64,000 nt of DNA from Imbroritus primus (GCF_964332355.1 NZ_OZ201293.1:248001-312000), one strand, 5' to 3'. Numbered from the stretch's first letter, positions 52,482-61,065 are shown. Numbers and translations: made by a program. Notes: generated from the sequence alone by a model not told the origin.

Positions 52482-54332
52482 TCAGTCCGGAGGTGCGCGG
52501 CGGGTGGTGCTGAGGGATTTCAGCAGCAACTGCTCGAACTGTTCGGCCGGTAGCGGCGGGCTGAGGAAATAGCCCTGGTAGGAATGGCAGCCATACTCGG
52601 CTAGCAGGTCGCGTTGCTCGGCCGACTCCACGCCTTCGGCGATCACGCTTAGTCCCAGGTTGTGCGCGAGGCCGACGATGGTGCGGGCGATGATGGCGCT
52701 GTGCGAATCGGTCAGGATGTCGCGCACGAACGAGCGGTCGATCTTCAGCTCGTCGAGCGGCAGGCGGTTGAGATACGACAGCGAGGAGTAGCCTGTGCCG
52801 AAATCGTCGAGCGAGAAGCTTACGCCAATCGACTTGAGTGCATCCATATTGCGGATGACGTGCTCGGTCTCGTCCATGAGCACGCTTTCGGTCAGCTCCA
52901 GCTTGAGCGAGCTGAGGTTGGTGCCGCAGCGGCACAGGATGGCAAGCACCTGGCCCACGAATTCCGGATGGCGGATCTGCCGGCCGCTGACGTTGACCGA
53001 TACCGCAAGATGGGCGCTGTCCTCGTGCGTACTCCAGGTCGCCAGCTGTTCGCAGGCCGCCTCGAGCACCCAGCGCCCGAGTGGCAGGATCAGGCCGGTG
53101 TCTTCGGCCAGCGTGATGAAGTCCGCTGGCGTGAGCAGCCCGAGTCGTGGATGACGCCAGCGCACCAGCGCTTCCGCACCGATGATGCGACCTTCCGCGT
53201 TCATCTGGGGCTGGTAGTACAGCACCATCTCGTCGCGATTGAGGGCATCGCGCAGTTCGCTCTCCATGGTGGCGCGCGCGGTCAGCAGCGCATGCAGCTC
53301 CGGGTCATGGAAACGTACGCCGTCGCGGCCTTCGGCCTTGGCGCCATACAGGGCGGCTTCCGCCCGGCCGATGACTTCCTGCGGCGAGTCCTTGCGACCG
53401 CCGAACAGCGTCACGCCGATGCTGGCGGTACTGAGGTAGCGATGCTCGCCCAACTGGAACGGCTGGCGCAGCGTGGACATGATCTTCTCGGCGACGATCT
53501 TGGCCTGGGCGCCGGCTGTGTGCGTCGAGGTATTCAGGTCGTCGATGACGACGGCGAACCGGTCGCCGTCGAGATGCGCCACCACGTCGCGCTCGCGCAG
53601 GCAACCGGACAGGCGCAGCGCCACGAGCTGGATCATGAAATCGCCGGCATCGAGCCCATGCACGTCATTGAGCGTGCGGAAATGATCCAGGTCGACCAGC
53701 AGAAGCGCATGCATGGTGGACTTGCGGTGGTCCTGCAACAATTGCTTGAGCCGCATGATCATGCGCTGCCTGTCAGGCAGCGGCGTCAGCGCGCCGGGGA
53801 GGCTGTCCGGCACGCTGGCGGGCGTACGGGCGCGTGAGGCGCGCGCCGCCAGCCCCGCATGCTCGAGTTCGGCGGAGGCGCGGCCGGCAAAGAATTCCAG
53901 TTTGGCGGCGCTGAACAGGGACTGGCGCAGGGGCGCCCGGTACAGCGCGACGAGCATACCGATGGGTGCGCCCGCCGAGTCGAGTAGCGCGTGACCGAGG
54001 CACGATGCGGCCCCGATGCGGGCAATGACAGGGTCGTTGGGGTAATGGACAGCAGCGTTTTCAGGCGTGACCACCTCGCTGGCCGTCATCAGTCCGGCGC
54101 ATGGCGTGCTGTCGACGTCGAAGGTCAGCTCTTCCAGGAAGGTACGGTCGGCGATGGCCGCCAGCGTATGGGCGGCCCCGGGGGAGCCCGGCACGAGCCG
54201 GGCCAGATAGCCCGCGTCGGCACGCAGCGCCTGCACCATGTTTTTCACGGTCTGTTCGAAGATCCCGACACCGTTGCCCGGTGTCGCGGTGCTGCCTGCC
54301 ATAGTTGCCCAGTAGTGATGCTCCGTGCTCAT
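52482..54332 (-). CDS. GGDEF-EAL protein, probable c-di-GMP phosphodiesterase
   Basis: A 616-residue signalling protein. The N-terminal 165 residues form a GAF-like sensory domain. The GGDEF domain follows (about 185-335), with the catalytic motif altered to LDGDRF, so cyclase activity is unlikely. The EAL domain (about 355-605) keeps EALVRW, SVNVSGRQ, LELTES, DDFGTGYSSL, LKIDRSFV and IAEGVES, and should hydrolyse c-di-GMP. There are no membrane segments. The gene lies nine bases after an unknown gene on the same strand, so the two are probably co-transcribed. A chemoreceptor gene follows it. Confidence 0.92.
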   Translation of the reverse strand: MSTEHHYWATMAGSTATPGNGVGIFEQTVKNMVQALRADAGYLARLVPGSPGAAHTLAAIADRTFLEELTFDVDSTPCAGLMTASEVVTPENAAVHYPNDPVIARIGAASCLGHALLDSAGAPIGMLVALYRAPLRQSLFSAAKLEFFAGRASAELEHAGLAARASRARTPASVPDSLPGALTPLPDRQRMIMRLKQLLQDHRKSTMHALLLVDLDHFRTLNDVHGLDAGDFMIQLVALRLSGCLRERDVVAHLDGDRFAVVIDDLNTSTHTAGAQAKIVAEKIMSTLRQPFQLGEHRYLSTASIGVTLFGGRKDSPQEVIGRAEAALYGAKAEGRDGVRFHDPELHALLTARATMESELRDALNRDEMVLYYQPQMNAEGRIIGAEALVRWRHPRLGLLTPADFITLAEDTGLILPLGRWVLEAACEQLATWSTHEDSAHLAVSVNVSGRQIRHPEFVGQVLAILCRCGTNLSSLKLELTESVLMDETEHVIRNMDALKSIGVSFSLDDFGTGYSSLSYLNRLPLDELKIDRSFVRDILTDSHSAIIARTIVGLAHNLGLSVIAEGVESAEQRDLLAEYGCHSYQGYFLSPPLPAEQFEQLLLKSLSTTRRAPPD

Positions 54333-54341
54333 TGTGGGCCG

Positions 54342-55079
54342 CTACTGCGCCTCCGTCAATTCCCGCGCATATTCGCGGAAGCTGAGGTCGAGCGGGGGCG
54401 GGATGACAGGTGCCGTAGGGGCGGGAAAGACAGCGAGCGTATCGACATAGGTGTCACTGCTGCGGAACGTAAAAGCGAAATGCGGCGTGCACGATTGGCC
54501 AACCTGCGCACCGAACGCCATGATGACCTGCGCGTAGTTCGGCTTGCGGCGCTTCGTCGGGGCATGGGTCATTGCACAGTAGGCGTGCACGGGTTCCAGA
54601 TCGTGGAGGGGAGCGGGTCGGTCGGGATCGTCCGGCTCGGTCTGGAAGAAGCTGTTGCCTGGATAGTGGTGCGTTTCGAGCCAGCCTTCAGACTCGAAGA
54701 GGGTGCGAATGGCGCTGACCGAGAACGGCAGGATGCCGCGCGCAAACGTGCCGTGAAAACACACGGAGGCGATAGTTTCCAGCGTCTGGCGCAACTGGCC
54801 GGGCGAAGCCTGGCATACCAGCAGGCCGGGCGGACGACGCATGAGCGGCTCACCGATGTTGATGAACAATTCAAAGGCGCCGGTACGGCCGCGCATGCGC
54901 AGCCGCATGGCATCGCGCAGGGTGTTGGGGTCGTTGAACAAGTAAATGACGAGCGACGGCACGGTCGCGCCCCGACCCACCCGCCATTCGACCAGGCCGT
55001 CGAAGGTGTCGAGGCGGGCTGCCAGCATTTCGATCGCGTGCCGGTCGCCGGGTGCCGCGCAAAGTGAAATGTAGAACAT
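54342..55079 (-). CDS. Uncharacterised protein upstream of the GGDEF-EAL gene
   Basis: A 245-residue soluble protein that I do not recognise. It starts MFYISLCAAPGDRHAIEMLA and includes a DTFDGLVEWRVGRGATVPSL stretch, then LFESEGWLETHHYPGNSFFQ, followed by a Pro-rich end before FREYARELTEAQ. The predicted fold mixes alpha and beta; there are several Cys but no metal motif. AGAGGTG lies ahead of the ATG at 55079; an alternative ATG at 55100 has no site. The stop lies nine bases before the phosphodiesterase start, so a role in the same signalling step is likely. Transcription may begin at 55349-55377. Confidence 0.6.
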   Translation of the reverse strand: MFYISLCAAPGDRHAIEMLAARLDTFDGLVEWRVGRGATVPSLVIYLFNDPNTLRDAMRLRMRGRTGAFELFINIGEPLMRRPPGLLVCQASPGQLRQTLETIASVCFHGTFARGILPFSVSAIRTLFESEGWLETHHYPGNSFFQTEPDDPDRPAPLHDLEPVHAYCAMTHAPTKRRKPNYAQVIMAFGAQVGQSCTPHFAFTFRSSDTYVDTLAVFPAPTAPVIPPPLDLSFREYARELTEAQ

Positions 55080-55500
55080 GCAGTTCGCCACCTCTGACAT
55101 GCCGGGCACGAGCCGGCACGCGCATGTCGCGCGCCGGCCTCGTGACGGGGCAACTGTCAAATATCCACCCCGGATAGGACATCCGGGAACGTTGTCTACC
55201 TGATCGTCTTGTTGCGGCGGGGCGTCCGGCACCGAGGCCGAGCGCATCCCGTCCGCAAGATGGCACGGGGTGCAGCATGGTCTCCGTATAACGCGTGGAC
55301 GCCAGCGGCGCACCTCACGACTGCGCGTGTGACACGAGCAGTTATTTATTTTTACATCTGATATTAGCGAATGTTAATCACGCGCCGCCGCTTTGCCTGC
55401 CACCCTGAAGAGGGGCGGCGGCAGAAGGGAGTGCGATGCCGGCGTGAGGCCGGGGTGCATGGCCGGGTACCCGGCGTGTCGGCGCGGCCATCGGCCGCAA
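55080..55500. other. Gap with AT-rich promoter-like patch and inverted repeat
   Basis: This 421-base stretch has no gene. A distinctly AT-rich patch (about 55340-55378) stands out in the GC-rich surroundings. GCCGCCGC (55384-55391) and GCGGCGGC (55415-55422) could pair as a hairpin with a 23-base loop, near the 3' end of the IclR gene. No terminator T tract follows. The rest, 55080-55330, shows nothing recognisable and may be a leader. Confidence 0.45.
55349..55377 (-). promoter_or_regulatory. Possible sigma-70 promoter for the unknown gene and GGDEF-EAL gene
   Basis: On the minus strand TTAACA (55372-55377) and TAAAAA (55349-55354) are 17 bases apart, matching five and four of six positions. 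The distance to the ATG at 55079 is about 270 bases, so the leader would be long. Confidence 0.35.
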
Positions 55501-56298
55501 TCAGGCCAGCGAGTCCGTGAGGATGCTGATTTCTTGCGCGGTGGCCTGCAGGGCGGGCACGATGTGTTCCTCGATGTGCGCCACCGTCCACGGTGTGCCG
55601 ATCGAGCTGACATTCAGGCCAATTGTCGGTCCGCTGCCGCGAGAAGGCAAGGCAATGCCGACGCCGAATAGCCCGGCTACCAGTTCGCTGTTGGCAAAAC
55701 TCCAGCCGCGCTGGCGGATCAGGACCAGTTCCGCGCGCAGCGACTGGCGGTCGGCCACGGTATACGGCGATGCCTTGGGGAGCGCCCCGGCAGGCAGGTG
55801 GTCCGCCAGTTCGGTTTCCGGTAGCTGCGCGAGCAGCGCTCGCCCGAGCGAATGCGCATAGGCCGGCAAACGGTCGCCAGCGCGCAGGTCGAGCTTAATG
55901 GGGCGCTCGGCTTCGACGCGGTCGACGAACAGGACATCGGGGCCTGCCAGCACGCCGATGGCGGCTGCCACGTGCAGTTCGCGCGCGAGCTTTTGCAGAT
56001 ACGGGCGGACGGCGCCGGACAGTCCCAGCGAGCGGAAATACCGGTAACCCAGCTCCAGCGCCTTTGGCGTCAGCTCGAAATACCGTTCCTGCTGCTGCAG
56101 GTAACCCAGCTCGGTCAGGGTCAGGAGGATGCGGCGCGCGGCCGCCCGGGTCACCCCCAGTAGTTCCGCAGCCGACTGGATGGTGGTCGAGCGGGTCTGC
56201 GCGTCGAAGCTGCTCAGCAGCCGCAGGCCGTTCGCCAGGGCGTCGAGGAATTCCCGTTTTCCTTCGCTGCCTTCACCGCCATGTGGTTCTTTTGCCAT
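55501..56298 (-). CDS. IclR-family transcriptional regulator
   Basis: A 265-residue regulator. The N-terminal winged helix-turn-helix (about 18-80) contains FLDALANGLRLLSSFDAQTR and ELLGVTRAAARRILLTL. The C-terminal effector-binding domain (about 85-260) includes GPDVLFVDRVEAERPIKLDL and SLGRALLAQLPE. This layout resembles PcaR/PobR-type regulators of aromatic degradation. It is divergent from the dioxygenase operon across a 264-base gap that holds a palindrome (56514-56529), so it probably controls that operon. The ATG at 56298 follows a weak AAGGG site. Confidence 0.92.
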   Translation of the reverse strand: MAKEPHGGEGSEGKREFLDALANGLRLLSSFDAQTRSTTIQSAAELLGVTRAAARRILLTLTELGYLQQQERYFELTPKALELGYRYFRSLGLSGAVRPYLQKLARELHVAAAIGVLAGPDVLFVDRVEAERPIKLDLRAGDRLPAYAHSLGRALLAQLPETELADHLPAGALPKASPYTVADRQSLRAELVLIRQRGWSFANSELVAGLFGVGIALPSRGSGPTIGLNVSSIGTPWTVAHIEEHIVPALQATAQEISILTDSLA

Positions 56299-56478
56299 TA
56301 ATACAGCGCCCTTCGGCGTGGTTGCATCGTTCTCATCCTGTGTCGAGCGCCCATTGTAGCGTGGGCGAAAGGCCTCGCGTCGCCCAGTCGCATGCTGATG
56401 TTTGCGATGGAGCAATCACTTCTTTTGCGGCGTTCGCACGCCAGACATGACGTCGATATCGGTAGCCGCGATTAGACA

Positions 56479-56507
56479 TTGACAGCTTTCGATATCGCCC
56501 CTATAGT
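56479..56507 (+). promoter_or_regulatory. Near-consensus sigma-70 promoter of the dioxygenase operon
   Basis: TTGACA (56479-56484) is a perfect -35 element. TATAGT (56502-56507) matches five of six -10 positions, and the spacer is 17 bases. Transcription would start near 56514, inside the palindrome at 56514-56529. The ATG of the dioxygenase gene lies about 50 bases further on. Confidence 0.85.
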
Positions 56508-56513
56508 TTTTTG

Positions 56514-56529
56514 GCGAACAATTGTTCGC
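56514..56529. promoter_or_regulatory. Perfect 16-bp palindrome, probable IclR operator
   Basis: GCGAACAATTGTTCGC reads the same on both strands and lies just downstream of the -10 element, overlapping the expected transcription start. A repressor bound here would block the promoter. The adjacent divergent IclR gene makes its product the likely ligand, which is inference. Confidence 0.8.
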
Positions 56530-56562
56530 TAATTGCTAGCCATTCTACTACTGGAGACAGTC

Positions 56563-57408
56563 ATGCAGGTTTTGCCGTTGTCTGGCAGCTTTGGGATCGA
56601 AGTGCGCGATATCGATTTGTCGCGCAATTTCACGGAGGCTGAGTTTGATGTCATCCACCGGCTGTTCGTCGATCACAAGCTGGTCTGTTTCAAGGATCAA
56701 TCCTTGTCGGCGGCGGATCAGATCGCCTTCAGTCGGCGTTTCGGCCCGCTGGAGGTGCATGTGCTGACGCAGTACAACCACCCAGACTATCCGGAGATTT
56801 TCCGCCTGTCGAACCGGGTCGTGGATGGCAAGCCCATGGGAATCTCGGATGGCGGCTCATACTGGCACTCCGACTTGGCCTTCCAGGTGCAACCGGCCAA
56901 GGCGACGATCCTGAATGCCCTGGAAATTCCGTCCGAAGGCGGCGATACACTTTTCATCGATATGGAAGCGGCCTACAACGCGCTGTCGGATGAATGGAAG
57001 GCGCGCCTCGAGGGCTTGCGCGCCATCCACCGGTATCGCCCCCGCGCGACAACGGATGGGCAGACCACGCAAGTCAAGATGACCGAGGAGCAGAAGCAGA
57101 AGACCCCGGACGTCGACCACCCCCTGATCCGTACCAATCCGGATACCGGACGCAAGGCCATCTTCGCGCATCCAGGCATGACGGTCGAGGTCGTGGGGCT
57201 GGACAAGGCGGAGAGTGACGAGATCCTCGAATTCCTGTTTGCCCACACGATCCAGCCGCAGTTCCGCTACGATTTCTGCTGGTCGCCCGGCGATGTGGTG
57301 ATGTGGGACAACCGTTCCACCATGCACAGCGCCACCACGCGCGACCTGCCGGCCGGGCAGCACCGTACGCTGTACCGCACGACGGTGCAGGGCGAACGCC
57401 CGATCTGA
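56563..57408 (+). CDS. TauD/TfdA-family dioxygenase
   Basis: Fe(II)/2-oxoglutarate-dependent dioxygenase, 281 residues. The iron-binding facial triad is His102 and Asp104 (YWHSDLAF) plus His255 (MHSAT), and the 2-oxoglutarate-binding arginine is in HRTLYRTT (268-272). The start GSFGIEVRDIDLSRNFTEAE is typical of the TauD/TfdA family, which hydroxylates compounds such as taurine, alkyl sulfates or phenoxyacetates. CTGGAGAC precedes the ATG at 56563. It is the first gene of an operon with a MetX-like hydrolase and a Bug receptor. The real substrate is unknown. Confidence 0.92.
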   Translation: MQVLPLSGSFGIEVRDIDLSRNFTEAEFDVIHRLFVDHKLVCFKDQSLSAADQIAFSRRFGPLEVHVLTQYNHPDYPEIFRLSNRVVDGKPMGISDGGSYWHSDLAFQVQPAKATILNALEIPSEGGDTLFIDMEAAYNALSDEWKARLEGLRAIHRYRPRATTDGQTTQVKMTEEQKQKTPDVDHPLIRTNPDTGRKAIFAHPGMTVEVVGLDKAESDEILEFLFAHTIQPQFRYDFCWSPGDVVMWDNRSTMHSATTRDLPAGQHRTLYRTTVQGERPI

Positions 57409-57410
57409 GC

Positions 57411-58334
57411 ATGCACGCGGCAACCAAAACGGCCGGCACCTGCGCCGTTCCCGACTTCCGGCTGGCGGACGGCACGGCTGTGCCGCTGCGCCTGGCGTAT
57501 ACCTGCCATGGGCCGGCGGCCGGCCGGACCTTCCTGTTGCTGCATGGTTATACGGGGAGCCATTTCGCCCTCGATGCCACGCCGCGTGCGGCCGATTCCG
57601 GGTGGGCTGCCGCCTGGGCCGGAGATGGCAAGGCGCTGGATACGCGTCATGACCGCATCATCACCGTTAACCTGCCCGGGTCGTCGTACGGTTCCGAATG
57701 GTCGGGTGGCGAAGCCAGCTACGCGACGGTCAAAGCGATGGCCGGTGCCATCGACGCTCTGCTCGCGCAGCTTGGTGTCGCGCATCTCAGCGGTGTGATC
57801 GGCTATTCCTTTGGCGGTTACGTGGCACTTCAGCTGAAGTCGGACTACCCGGCACGGGTCGGACACGTCCTGGCGCTGTGCACGGCCACGCAAGGGCGTG
57901 GTGATGCGGCCGATGTGGATGCCATGCGCCGGCTCGACAGCGTGGACAAGCGCTATGCCTTCCGCGTCGCCACGCTGATGAAGGCCGGGCTGGCGGAGTG
58001 GGCAGACGATCATGGCGACGCTGCGCTACAGGATCAGCTGGCGGCCGTCCGGCGCTGGGCCGGGGAGTACTCGGCCGCCTCGCTGTGGCGCCTGCGCGCC
58101 GCCGCGGTGACGTTTGCCGTCGCTGGCTGCCCGCCGGATACCACCATGCTCTACGCTTCGTCCGATACTCTTTTTCCCCCGCCGGCGGGCACGCCGTCGG
58201 ACCGTATCGTCGAGACACGCTACGGCCATCAGGCCCTGGTTCTGGACCCGGCGCCGTGGATCGCACCGGTCGCGCGCTGGGTAGAACGCTGCCCCCATAC
58301 AGATATCAACACTACAGAGGTAGAAAACACATGA
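57411..58334 (+). CDS. MetX-like alpha/beta hydrolase
   Basis: A 307-residue alpha/beta-fold enzyme that resembles homoserine O-acetyltransferases but may be a hydrolase. LLLHGYTGSHFALDA is the oxyanion-hole region, ITVNLPGSSYGS follows as in MetX proteins, the nucleophile is Ser133 in GYSFGG, and the histidine is in RYGHQALVL. It begins two bases after the dioxygenase stop, and its own stop overlaps the Bug gene start (ATGA), so all three are tightly coupled. A role on an ester or acyl product of the dioxygenase reaction is plausible but unproven. Confidence 0.87.
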   Translation: MHAATKTAGTCAVPDFRLADGTAVPLRLAYTCHGPAAGRTFLLLHGYTGSHFALDATPRAADSGWAAAWAGDGKALDTRHDRIITVNLPGSSYGSEWSGGEASYATVKAMAGAIDALLAQLGVAHLSGVIGYSFGGYVALQLKSDYPARVGHVLALCTATQGRGDAADVDAMRRLDSVDKRYAFRVATLMKAGLAEWADDHGDAALQDQLAAVRRWAGEYSAASLWRLRAAAVTFAVAGCPPDTTMLYASSDTLFPPPAGTPSDRIVETRYGHQALVLDPAPWIAPVARWVERCPHTDINTTEVENT

Positions 58335-59305
58335 ACCGCAAACTGTTCCTGGCGACCCTCGCCGCCTGCGTGCTGGGGGCCGCGCCGCTCAGCAATGCGC
58401 TTGCCCAGTCTGACAAATGGCCCACCAAGCCGGTCCGTATCGTCGTCGCCTATCCGCCTGGCGGCGCGACCGACACCCAGGCGCGCCTGGTTGCCAAGCA
58501 GCTCACGGAGCGTTGGGGTCAGACCGTCATCGTGGACAACAAGCCGGGCGGCAATACCATCATCGCCACCGATGCGGTCGCCAAGGCGCCAGCCGACGGC
58601 CATACCCTGCTGCTGACCGCCATGCCGTACGTGCTCAATCCGTTCATCATGGAAAAGCTGCCGTACGATACCAATAAGGACCTGACGCCGGTCACCGTCC
58701 TGACGACCATTCCCAATATCCTGGTAGCGCATCCGGATGTTGGCGTGAAGAACGTCCAGGAACTGATCCGCAAGGCCAAGTCCGCACCTGGCTCCATCGC
58801 CTTCGGTTCGACTGGGACGGCCACGTCCACTCACCTGTCGGGCGAGCTGTTCGCCAGCATGACGGGTACGCAGCTCAACCACGTGCCATACAAGGGCAGC
58901 GCTCCTGCACACCAGGATCTACTGGCTGGCCGCATCGCCATCATGTTCGACAACGGCGCGCTGCAGCATGTCAAGGCTGGCAAGCTGATCCCCCTGGGCG
59001 TGACCTCCAGCAAGCGCTTGCCGTGGCTGCCGGACGTTCCGACCGTGGCGGAGCAGGGACTCGCCGGCTATGAGACAGTGGCGTGGTATGGCGTGTTCGC
59101 CCCGGCCGCGACGCCGAAGGAGGTGGTCGAGAAGATCGCTGCCGATATCACCTGGGCGATCCGCTCGCCGGAATCCGCGCCCGCGCTGCTCACGATGGGC
59201 GCGAACGCAGGCGGCGGCACACCCGCCGAATTCCGCCAGTACCTGAATGCCGAAAGCAAGCGCTGGGGCAAGCTGGTCAAGGAGCGCGGCATCAAGGTGG
59301 ATTGA
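58331..59305 (+). CDS. Bug-family tripartite tricarboxylate transporter substrate-binding protein
   Basis: Periplasmic solute receptor of 324 residues. A signal peptide (about 1-25, SNALAQ) precedes the Bug domain with WPTKPVRIVVAYPPGGATD and LNHVPYKGSAPAHQDLLAGR, the usual ligand-pocket segments. Bug proteins bind carboxylates and are numerous in Burkholderiales. No TctA/TctB membrane genes are adjacent, so it must share a transporter or act as a sensor. It is the last gene of the dioxygenase operon, which suggests it captures the substrate or a precursor. Confidence 0.93.
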   Translation: MNRKLFLATLAACVLGAAPLSNALAQSDKWPTKPVRIVVAYPPGGATDTQARLVAKQLTERWGQTVIVDNKPGGNTIIATDAVAKAPADGHTLLLTAMPYVLNPFIMEKLPYDTNKDLTPVTVLTTIPNILVAHPDVGVKNVQELIRKAKSAPGSIAFGSTGTATSTHLSGELFASMTGTQLNHVPYKGSAPAHQDLLAGRIAIMFDNGALQHVKAGKLIPLGVTSSKRLPWLPDVPTVAEQGLAGYETVAWYGVFAPAATPKEVVEKIAADITWAIRSPESAPALLTMGANAGGGTPAEFRQYLNAESKRWGKLVKERGIKVD

Positions 59306-59352
59306 GGCTGCAGTGCTGCGGAGCTTGGTCCGCACGCACCGCAGCGGTGATC

Positions 59353-59380
59353 AAAAAAGGCGCAGTCCATCGAACTGCGC
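59353..59380 (-). terminator. Rho-independent terminator after comM
   Basis: GCGCAGT (59360-59366) and ACTGCGC (59374-59380) form a 7-bp stem with a 7-base loop. On the minus strand the stem is followed by CTTTTTT (complement of the A run at 59353-59358). It lies about 155 bases after the comM stop. Confidence 0.75.
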
Positions 59381-59384
59381 GTGG

Positions 59385-59409
59385 ACGCCGCCGGCTTTGC
59401 CGGCGGCGT
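59385..59409 (+). terminator. Terminator of the dioxygenase-hydrolase-Bug operon
   Basis: ACGCCGCCGGC (59385-59395), loop TTT, and GCCGGCGGCGT (59399-59409) form a perfect 11-bp stem followed by TGTCGTTTCTG on the plus strand. It lies 80 bases after the Bug stop. Confidence 0.75.
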
Positions 59410-59535
59410 TGTCGTTTCTGCCGTTGGCATGGGTGCGTCTGCCATGCGGGATCTCGCATGCTCGCGTCGGAGGGGGAGCTGCGCCCTTGTGTCTTTGCGT
59501 CCTCGCGCGTCCGCATGGTGCAGGCGCGTGCCCGG

Positions 59536-61065
59536 CTACCCCGACACGCTGCCGAGCGCACGCCGGTACTGGATCGCTTCCGCGGCATGCTGCACATGGA
59601 TCGTAGGACTGGCGGCCAGGTCGGCAATCGTCCGCCCGAGCTTCAGGATGCGGTAATACGCGCGCGCTGACCAGCCCAGGCGCGCCATCGCCTGGCGCAG
59701 CATGGTCTCGGCTTCTGGTTCGAGCGGGCAATGGCGTGTGAGCGCGGCGCCCTGCAGGTCGGCGTTGGCGCAACCCTGGCGGGTCTGCTGCAGCTGTCGT
59801 GCCGCGGCGATGCGTGCAGCCATGCTCGCAGTCGATTCGCCAGGCGGGCCGTCGAGCAGGTCATCATGACGTTGTGCAGGCACTTCGATCTGCACGTCGA
59901 TGCGATCGAGCAGCGGGCCTGAGATCCTGCTCTGGTAGCGGCGTACCTGCTCGGGCGTACAGGCGCACGGCCGCAGCGCGTGCCCAAGATACCCGCAGGG
60001 ACAGGGATTCATCGCGGCCACCAGCTGGAAGCGTGCCGGGAATTCCGCTTGCCGCGCGGCGCGTGAGATCGTGATGCGTCCCGACTCGATTGGCTCGCGC
60101 AGTACTTCAAGGGCGTGCCGGTCGAACTCCGGCAACTCGTCGAGGAACAGCACGCCATGGTGGGCCAGCGAAATCTCGCCGGGACGCGGTACATTGCCGC
60201 CACCGACCAGCGCCACACCCGATGCCGTGTGGTGTGGCGCACGAAACGGGCGCACGCGCCAGCATGCCGGATCGAAGCCACCTGTGCCAAGGCTGCGGAT
60301 GGCGGCGGCTTCCAGCGCTTCGTGCTCTTCCATGGGGGGCAGCAATGCCGGAAAACGCTGGGCGAGCATCGACTTGCCGCTGCCAGGCGGGCCGACCAGC
60401 AGCACCGAATGCTGCCCCGCCGCGGCGACCTCCATGGCGCGCCGCGCCGGTGCCTGGCCGCGCACATCGGCCATGTCGGGCAGGCTGGCAGCGATGGCGG
60501 ACGGACATGGCGCGGCAACCGGCAGATGATCTTCGGGAGCGGCCCGCGCCGTGGCGGAAAGATGTGCGCAGACGGCCAGCAGGGTCGTGGCAGGACGCAC
60601 ATCGACACCGGTCACCAGCGCCGCTTCCGCGGCATTGCCGGCGGGCAGGATGAAGGAGCGTCCCTCGGCGGCGCGGCGCATCGCCAGGGTCATGGCCAGT
60701 GCACCGCGGATTGGCCGCAGGTCGCCGGTCAGCGAGAGTTCTCCCGCAAATTCATAGGCATCGAGTGCATCCGCTGGCAACTGGCCGCTGGCAGCGAGGA
60801 TGCCAAGCGCAATAGGCAGGTCGAAGCGGCCGGACTCCTTGGGCAGGTCGGCCGGCGCGAGATTGACCGTGATGCGGCGGGCAGGGAATTCAAAGCGGCT
60901 GTTGAGGATGGCGGCGCGGACCCGGTCACGGCTCTCGCGCACGCCGGCATCGGGCAGACCCACGATGGTAAAGGCGGGCAGGCCATTGGCGAGATGCACC
61001 TCCACCATGACGGGCGGCGCATCGATGCCAGCCAGCCCCCGGCTGCGCACCAGGGCGAGGCTCAT
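59536..61065 (-). CDS. comM: YifB/ComM-family magnesium-chelatase-like AAA+ ATPase
   Basis: A 509-residue ATPase. The N-terminal ChlI/Lon-like domain has the start MSLALVRSRGLAGIDAPPVM and GLPDAGVRESRDRVRAAIL. The AAA+ module has Walker A GPPGSGKSML, Walker B GVLFLDELPEF and a zinc-like Cys cluster MNPCPCGYLGH followed by CACTPEQ. In naturally competent bacteria ComM is a helicase that promotes branch migration during transformation. The ATG at 61065 is used; the frame is open upstream without coding character. It lies 67 bases after ubiK on the same strand, and a terminator follows. Confidence 0.92.
   Translation of the reverse strand: MSLALVRSRGLAGIDAPPVMVEVHLANGLPAFTIVGLPDAGVRESRDRVRAAILNSRFEFPARRITVNLAPADLPKESGRFDLPIALGILAASGQLPADALDAYEFAGELSLTGDLRPIRGALAMTLAMRRAAEGRSFILPAGNAAEAALVTGVDVRPATTLLAVCAHLSATARAAPEDHLPVAAPCPSAIAASLPDMADVRGQAPARRAMEVAAAGQHSVLLVGPPGSGKSMLAQRFPALLPPMEEHEALEAAAIRSLGTGGFDPACWRVRPFRAPHHTASGVALVGGGNVPRPGEISLAHHGVLFLDELPEFDRHALEVLREPIESGRITISRAARQAEFPARFQLVAAMNPCPCGYLGHALRPCACTPEQVRRYQSRISGPLLDRIDVQIEVPAQRHDDLLDGPPGESTASMAARIAAARQLQQTRQGCANADLQGAALTRHCPLEPEAETMLRQAMARLGWSARAYYRILKLGRTIADLAASPTIHVQHAAEAIQYRRALGSVSG

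Noticed and set aside
55080..55313. N-terminal extension of the unknown gene at 54342-55079
   Set aside because: The frame is open to 55313 but Arg- and Cys-rich, and the best ribosome site marks 55079.
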